Shown here piece after piece: positions 59,086 to 64,000 of a stretch of 64,000 nt of DNA. The stretch is from Bacteroidota bacterium (GTDB lineage: Bacteria; Bacteroidota; Bacteroidia; Bacteroidales; JAADJA01), in assembly GCA_020444515.1 (NCBI GenBank), contig JAHLKX010000002.1, positions 62,001 through 126,000 of the forward strand, given 5' to 3'. The translations under genes were made by a program, and so were the position numbers. How positions within the stretch are numbered: position 1 is the first letter of the stretch; every line of letters starts with the position of its first letter. The notes under the pieces are model-generated. The model had not been told where the DNA came from and searched no databases. It was given only the letters and a program-made list of their open reading frames with translations.

Positions 59086-60726
59086 TTATTTAAAATCCTG
59101 ATGACAGGGAACCGTTTTAAGATTGGTGTATTCGATCAGTTTATAAACGGGATAAGGGTAAAACCTGCCTCCCCATTGTGGTGCCAAATATTTGTCAAAA
59201 TAGTTCCATTTAAGCAGCCCATCATCTGATTGGGGCTCCAGCAGATAGGCAGCCAAATTGCCCAGTTCCTGGGCTGTCTTGATCACCAAAGTACCGGAGG
59301 GGAAGGACTTCTTTACTTTTTCAAATGACCCATCTACCTGATTGATATAGTGTCCCTGATTGAGGCGTTTGGAAGGTGTTAGGGACTCAAAATTGAATTG
59401 TTCCACTTCAAATGCAGCGGTATCTTCCAGCATTTCGATGAGAATACCATGCATCCTCAGGTTCCTGATCACTTCTTTATCTTTTATGTTTAGGAGGTAA
59501 GCATAAGGCATCGCAACGCTCCTGGTGGGGATATAATCGGCGATATAATCGACTGTAACGGTTCGCTGGCGATCACTTTTTTTATAACGCCAATACCCAT
59601 TAACACCCGGAATGGTATCAGCTTCAAAAGCTTGAATGGTAATTTTTTCAGGAGTAGGAACGCCTTTGTATTCAATGGCAAATGAATCAGCAACACCCGG
59701 TCCATAAAATTTTTCGAACATGGCGGAATCGGCATCCGCAATGGCCTGTTTCATTTCATCCTTATGATCTATGGTGTAATCAAGAATCGATTTTAGCAGG
59801 GAGTAACAACCGTCGACTCGCGTTTTGAAATCAGCATAAACGTAATTTTCATTCAGTAGCGCAAATCGGTTTCTGACGCCAACGTAATTCACCAGGTATC
59901 TTGGTTCCGATGCATAAGATATCCACCCTTTATCAATGTTAAGGCGGTCGATGAACTCACCATAAAACACATTTTCAACATTGTATTGATCCCATAAAAT
60001 TCTTTGAACAGATGGTGAAAATTCATCCCGCATATAATTGATCAGGTTTCGGTTACCGTTGGGATTCATCATCCATACAAAAGTAACCGGTTCTTTATGG
60101 TAAGAGCCGTTGGTGGTATGGCAGTCTACTGATAAGGCCGGATCCCAGCGGTTGAAAACCTGCGTTACCAATCCTCGTACTTCAGGCGTTTCTAACTTCA
60201 TTCCATCTCGGTTAAGGTCAAGATTCTGGCCATTGTATCGAACCCCTACTCCGTTGACCGGTCCCACCTGGTTGGTGCGGTTTTCTTTACTTATCTTATC
60301 ATTACCATCAGCATTGAAAATCGGACAAACCAACAATACTACCTTACTGAATAATAGAGAGTCGTGTTCCTTCAGCAAGTCGCGCATTAACATCTGAGTC
60401 GCTTCTTTACCCTCCACTTCACCGGCATGAATATTTGCCTGAAAATATATGACGATTCGATCATCACCTTTTAAATCTTCGGGTGAATTTGGCATTGGAT
60501 CAGCCAGGATAAAAAGTGGAATTTCCTTTCCTTCAGAGCTGTTAGCTATCACTTCCTTTCGGATAAGTTTAGATTGATTTAGCAAGCTATCAGTAAACGC
60601 CATCACCTCAGCATAGGTGGAAGTGGAGGTGTAATTTGTTTTTTCAGGTGTTGTCAGCAATTGGGATTGCGCTTGGCAATTCAGATTTATAAGAAAGATA
60701 ATCGACAGACCCAGGATTGTTTTCAT
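59086..60726 (-). CDS. M14-family zinc carboxypeptidase, secreted
   Basis: Signal peptide; FQANIHAGEVEGKEATQML zinc motif; NLDLNRDGMKLETPEVRG; SVDCHTTNGSYH. Confidence 0.87.
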   Translation of the reverse strand: MKTILGLSIIFLINLNCQAQSQLLTTPEKTNYTSTSTYAEVMAFTDSLLNQSKLIRKEVIANSSEGKEIPLFILADPMPNSPEDLKGDDRIVIYFQANIHAGEVEGKEATQMLMRDLLKEHDSLLFSKVVLLVCPIFNADGNDKISKENRTNQVGPVNGVGVRYNGQNLDLNRDGMKLETPEVRGLVTQVFNRWDPALSVDCHTTNGSYHKEPVTFVWMMNPNGNRNLINYMRDEFSPSVQRILWDQYNVENVFYGEFIDRLNIDKGWISYASEPRYLVNYVGVRNRFALLNENYVYADFKTRVDGCYSLLKSILDYTIDHKDEMKQAIADADSAMFEKFYGPGVADSFAIEYKGVPTPEKITIQAFEADTIPGVNGYWRYKKSDRQRTVTVDYIADYIPTRSVAMPYAYLLNIKDKEVIRNLRMHGILIEMLEDTAAFEVEQFNFESLTPSKRLNQGHYINQVDGSFEKVKKSFPSGTLVIKTAQELGNLAAYLLEPQSDDGLLKWNYFDKYLAPQWGGRFYPYPVYKLIEYTNLKTVPCHQDFK

Positions 60727-60799
60727 ATGATGCCAGTATTAGAACCGGTCAAATTTATAAACTTAATCCGGGTATTTTATGTCCCAGCCTTTCTTTTTT

Positions 60800-61372
60800 T
60801 TATTTTTCTACCGCTAAGATCAGGTGCCAGATGATAGAACCCAATTCACTTTGAGCTTGCACTACAGATCCTTCATTGTTGAAGATTGCATCATCCATAT
60901 TGAAGTTCAGATCAGAGTTTGGGGTCCCTGAAAAGGGGATTTCAGCCACCAGTTGCCACTGTCCCTGATTATTTTTAGCATATACTTTCTGATTATCGTA
61001 ATTGATGGTAATATGAGCATCGACTTTTACATAATTCACTCCCCCCTCTGTCATCAATATTCCGGTAGGATCCATGGTCCATTGTCCACTCCTTTCAATT
61101 TTGGAATCATCACTTACCAGCGTTTCACCGTAATAATCAAGGGTTCCCGAATTTATAGTAACCAATCCAAATGTATTGATTTCTACTGCCATAGTTTCTT
61201 CAACTGAGAATTCTGGAATCTGATTGGAGAAATTAATCGATAAAAAACCAACGTAATTATGGTCGAAAACTTCATCGACAACAGGAATGTCATTTTCTTC
61301 CTGTTTATCTTTTTTACAGCATATCAATGCAGTACAAAGGAATACCAATAGGCATATTTTGAAAGCTTTCAT
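60800..61372 (-). CDS. Hypothetical lipoprotein
   Basis: MKAFKICLLVFLCTALICCKKDKQ lipobox; start moved inward from 61393. Confidence 0.65.
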   Translation of the reverse strand: MKAFKICLLVFLCTALICCKKDKQEENDIPVVDEVFDHNYVGFLSINFSNQIPEFSVEETMAVEINTFGLVTINSGTLDYYGETLVSDDSKIERSGQWTMDPTGILMTEGGVNYVKVDAHITINYDNQKVYAKNNQGQWQLVAEIPFSGTPNSDLNFNMDDAIFNNEGSVVQAQSELGSIIWHLILAVEK

Positions 61373-61422
61373 TATTGTAAATTGATGTGTCATTGATTTA
61401 AATTTTTTTGTTTGAAAATTAA

Positions 61423-62010
61423 TTAATGCTCAGGCATCATGGTTTCCTGGTCCATGATCATATACCCATCAGGAATGCTAAACATTGCATCATCGGGCGT
61501 CCATTTCTTGATGTCCCTCATTTCCATGCTGGTGTTTCCGGTTACATCCATGTGACTGATCATTTTGATCGGAAAGTCATATTCATCCGAATACCACATG
61601 GTATAAAGGAGTTGATCGCTTTCGCCATACAACTCTTTTTTTGTGCATTTGTAGCCATTGATTGTTTCGGTACCAATGGTTTTTTCCTGACCACCTTCTT
61701 TTACCTGGTATTCATATAATTTTACCGGATCGTTGGCCATGCTCATCTGGCTGGTTGCTTTGGTTTTGATGGCCATTTTTTGCTGAGGCATCAGAATAAT
61801 TACTTCCCCTGGCTCATTGAGAACAATGACGACCCCTTCCTGTCCATCCTCATTGAATTCGTAGCGGTATCTATTTTCATCACTAAAAACTTTAAAGTCC
61901 TTCTCAATCCCTGAAAGGATAAAATGCATATTGGCCTGAAATTGACTTGAAGCTTTGAATGAAATCGCAGTCAGCAAACAAGCAATGATTATTATATTCT
62001 TTATTTTCAT
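61423..62010 (-). CDS. DUF4412-like secreted protein
   Basis: Signal peptide; MHFILSGIEKDFKVFSDENRYRYEF...IGTETINGYKCTKKELYG...MWYSDEYDFPIKM. Confidence 0.7.
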   Translation of the reverse strand: MKIKNIIIIACLLTAISFKASSQFQANMHFILSGIEKDFKVFSDENRYRYEFNEDGQEGVVIVLNEPGEVIILMPQQKMAIKTKATSQMSMANDPVKLYEYQVKEGGQEKTIGTETINGYKCTKKELYGESDQLLYTMWYSDEYDFPIKMISHMDVTGNTSMEMRDIKKWTPDDAMFSIPDGYMIMDQETMMPEH

Positions 62011-62057
62011 GGTATATTGTTTTAGATGATTATTTATTAAGCTATCCTAATATGCAG

Positions 62058-62771
62058 CTATTTTGCGCCATTGGCTTTTAAAAGGTTGATCATTTCGGTG
62101 TGTTTAGCATTTTCAGCAACAGATAGAGGTGTTTGATCATAAATGTTTTTAGCATTGACGTTCGCACCATGTTCTATTAATAGTTTTGCTATTTCAAGCT
62201 TATTATCTCTGGCAGCATAGATCAATGGCGTAAATCCTTCCAGTTCGCCCGAGACCGGGGCCTCGTCAACATTAACATTGCCGGCAAGCAGAAAATCAAT
62301 CATTTTCATATGCTCATCAGTGAATTCGCGTCCATAGTTTATCATGGTGGCCAGGCAGTTGTAAAAAACACCGGTACCATCCGCTTTTTTCACATTGATA
62401 TCAGCGCCTTTATCTACAAGCAAGTTGAAGATTTCCGGTGAATTTTCGGCTGCTTCAATAATTGCAGCACTGCCATCATTTGACTTGATATTAATATCTG
62501 CTCCTTCTGAAATTAAAACTTTTGCGGCTTCTTTGTAAGCTTCCCGGGAGCTGTAAGAACAGGCCCAGATCAGGGCTGTGTAGCCATGTTCATCTTTTTG
62601 GTTTATATCAGCTCCGCTGGTAATGAGCTGTTTTATTTCAGCTATATCAGCCTTAAAAACAGCTTTGATGATGGGTGGAGTTTCTGTGGCATTTTGAGCA
62701 ATCAAAGCTGGTTGAATCTGGATTATGAATAGTATCATTATCAGAATTGAGGTTTTCATTTGTTTTTTCAT
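62058..62771 (-). CDS. Ankyrin-repeat protein, secreted
   Basis: Repeats such as GADINQKDEHGYTALIWAC and GANVNAKNIYDQTPLSVAE; N-terminal signal peptide. Confidence 0.85.
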   Translation of the reverse strand: MKKQMKTSILIMILFIIQIQPALIAQNATETPPIIKAVFKADIAEIKQLITSGADINQKDEHGYTALIWACSYSSREAYKEAAKVLISEGADINIKSNDGSAAIIEAAENSPEIFNLLVDKGADINVKKADGTGVFYNCLATMINYGREFTDEHMKMIDFLLAGNVNVDEAPVSGELEGFTPLIYAARDNKLEIAKLLIEHGANVNAKNIYDQTPLSVAENAKHTEMINLLKANGAK

Positions 62772-62789
62772 TCAAGGGTGTTTTTAACA

Positions 62790-63986
62790 TTACATCTTCA
62801 CAAACTCAACCCTACGGTTTTCTGCTTTGCCTTCCGGTGTAGCATTTGTATTTATCGGCATGGATTCACCAAAACCTTTAGATGTTAATCTGCTGGCTGG
62901 TATTCCCATCGATATCAGTTTTTTCATAACAGTTTCAGCCCTATCCTCCGATAGCTTCTGATTAAGATCAGTATCACCATCACTGTCTGTATGCCCTTCT
63001 ATACTGAATTTAAGTTCTGGGTGTTCTTGCATTAATTCTGTTATTTTATTTATTATACCCATCGATTCTGGCTTAAGTGTTGCTTTGCCAACATCGAAAC
63101 GTATACCGTTGGCAACGATTTTTCCATTCTGCATCAAACGATCGTAATATTTTACACCACCTTCAGCTATACGAACATTTTTTACGTAGTACAAATTATC
63201 GTTTTTCGCATGGTAAGTATATAAAGTAAGTCCTTTTGGGTCGAAATCAAGCCTTGGGATATTCAACAAACGTGTTTCGTCCATATAAGCTTTTAGCTTT
63301 CCATGAGTGTAGGCAATGGCAATGTGCATCCAGCGCGATTTTGCTACATTTTTATCGGGCAGGGTGCTGCTTGTTTGCCCTATACTCAGCTGGTTGTATC
63401 GTATTTCTATGTCAGTATAACCGGTAGAACTTCCTGATTTTTGGTTCTTTCGGTCGTATAAATAAGTTTCGAACCACCCGCCACCAGGATAATACAAATC
63501 AAATTCTATGGTAAATACATCGGGCAAATAGTCTTCTTTTGGGTTTTTCATATAGGGTATTATTGAAGGCGCTCCATCGCGGAACATAATTACATTTTCG
63601 CCCCCAAATTTGGCAATTTCAACATTTCCACGCACCAAATCCCATCGCGAGGGGAATTCACCATTTTCTTCCCCAATTAAATTGTCTTCAAAAATTATTT
63701 TATCACCCGGTACAAAGTCATATTTTGCCCAGTTGAGGACTGGTTTATTCGAAACCGGTTCATCTGATATTTTTGAATCTTTTTCCAAGGATTTTTCTTT
63801 TTCTTCAGAAGCGTCTGTCGCTTTTTCTGTTTTTTCTTTTTTCTTTTTATTCTTCTTTTTAAACAGGCTGCCCACTCCTTCTTCAATCTTATCGAACCCT
63901 TTGTCAATCCCTTTATCGATGTTTTTATTGGTGCGGTTTTCACCTTCCTTTTCAGCTTTTTTTCCGGGGTCGTCAATTTGCGCCAC
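62790..63986 (-). CDS. OmpA-family protein with LamG-like domain; 5' end probably beyond the window
   Basis: C-terminal OmpA domain FSIEGHTDSDGDTDLNQKLSEDRAETVMKKLISMGIPASRLTSKGFGE; LamG-like middle; lysine/glutamate-rich linker; no signal peptide inside the window. Confidence 0.85.
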   Translation of the reverse strand: MAQIDDPGKKAEKEGENRTNKNIDKGIDKGFDKIEEGVGSLFKKKNKKKKEKTEKATDASEEKEKSLEKDSKISDEPVSNKPVLNWAKYDFVPGDKIIFEDNLIGEENGEFPSRWDLVRGNVEIAKFGGENVIMFRDGAPSIIPYMKNPKEDYLPDVFTIEFDLYYPGGGWFETYLYDRKNQKSGSSTGYTDIEIRYNQLSIGQTSSTLPDKNVAKSRWMHIAIAYTHGKLKAYMDETRLLNIPRLDFDPKGLTLYTYHAKNDNLYYVKNVRIAEGGVKYYDRLMQNGKIVANGIRFDVGKATLKPESMGIINKITELMQEHPELKFSIEGHTDSDGDTDLNQKLSEDRAETVMKKLISMGIPASRLTSKGFGESMPINTNATPEGKAENRRVEFVKM

Positions 63987-64000
63987 GATTGGCCCAGCAA

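Overview
64 kb chromosomal window from a Bacteroidota (Bacteroidales/Marinilabiliales-like) genome. The assignment rests on SusC/SusD, type IX secretion (T9SS) sorting tails, RprXY-like regulators and TAnnTTTG-type promoter motifs. It is almost entirely protein coding; I saw no tRNA, rRNA, CRISPR array or transposase. Main blocks: (1) pgi; (2) a fused acyl-CoA mutase of IcmF type followed by a butyrate/branched-chain acid kinase; (3) a secreted-protein island with three tandem arylsulfotransferase-like proteins and two CotH-kinase proteins, all with T9SS tails; (4) an RprXY-like two-component system; (5) an EMO-type membrane FeS oxidoreductase convergent with etfBA and a short-chain acyl-CoA dehydrogenase; (6) a leucine/isovalerate degradation cluster (mccB, methylglutaconyl-CoA hydratase, mccA, acyl-CoA dehydrogenase, HMG-CoA lyase, acetoacetyl-CoA synthetase, divergent HMGL-like protein) interrupted by a four-helix-bundle gene; (7) isoaspartyl dipeptidase, ECF sigma/FecR, SusC/SusD, a YWTD-propeller lipoprotein, two cyanophycinases (one lipoprotein, one T9SS cargo), M28 and M14 peptidases. 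Block 7 looks like a polypeptide (cyanophycin) utilization locus organised like a PUL and is the most interesting candidate system. All family calls come from reading the translations; no database search was run.
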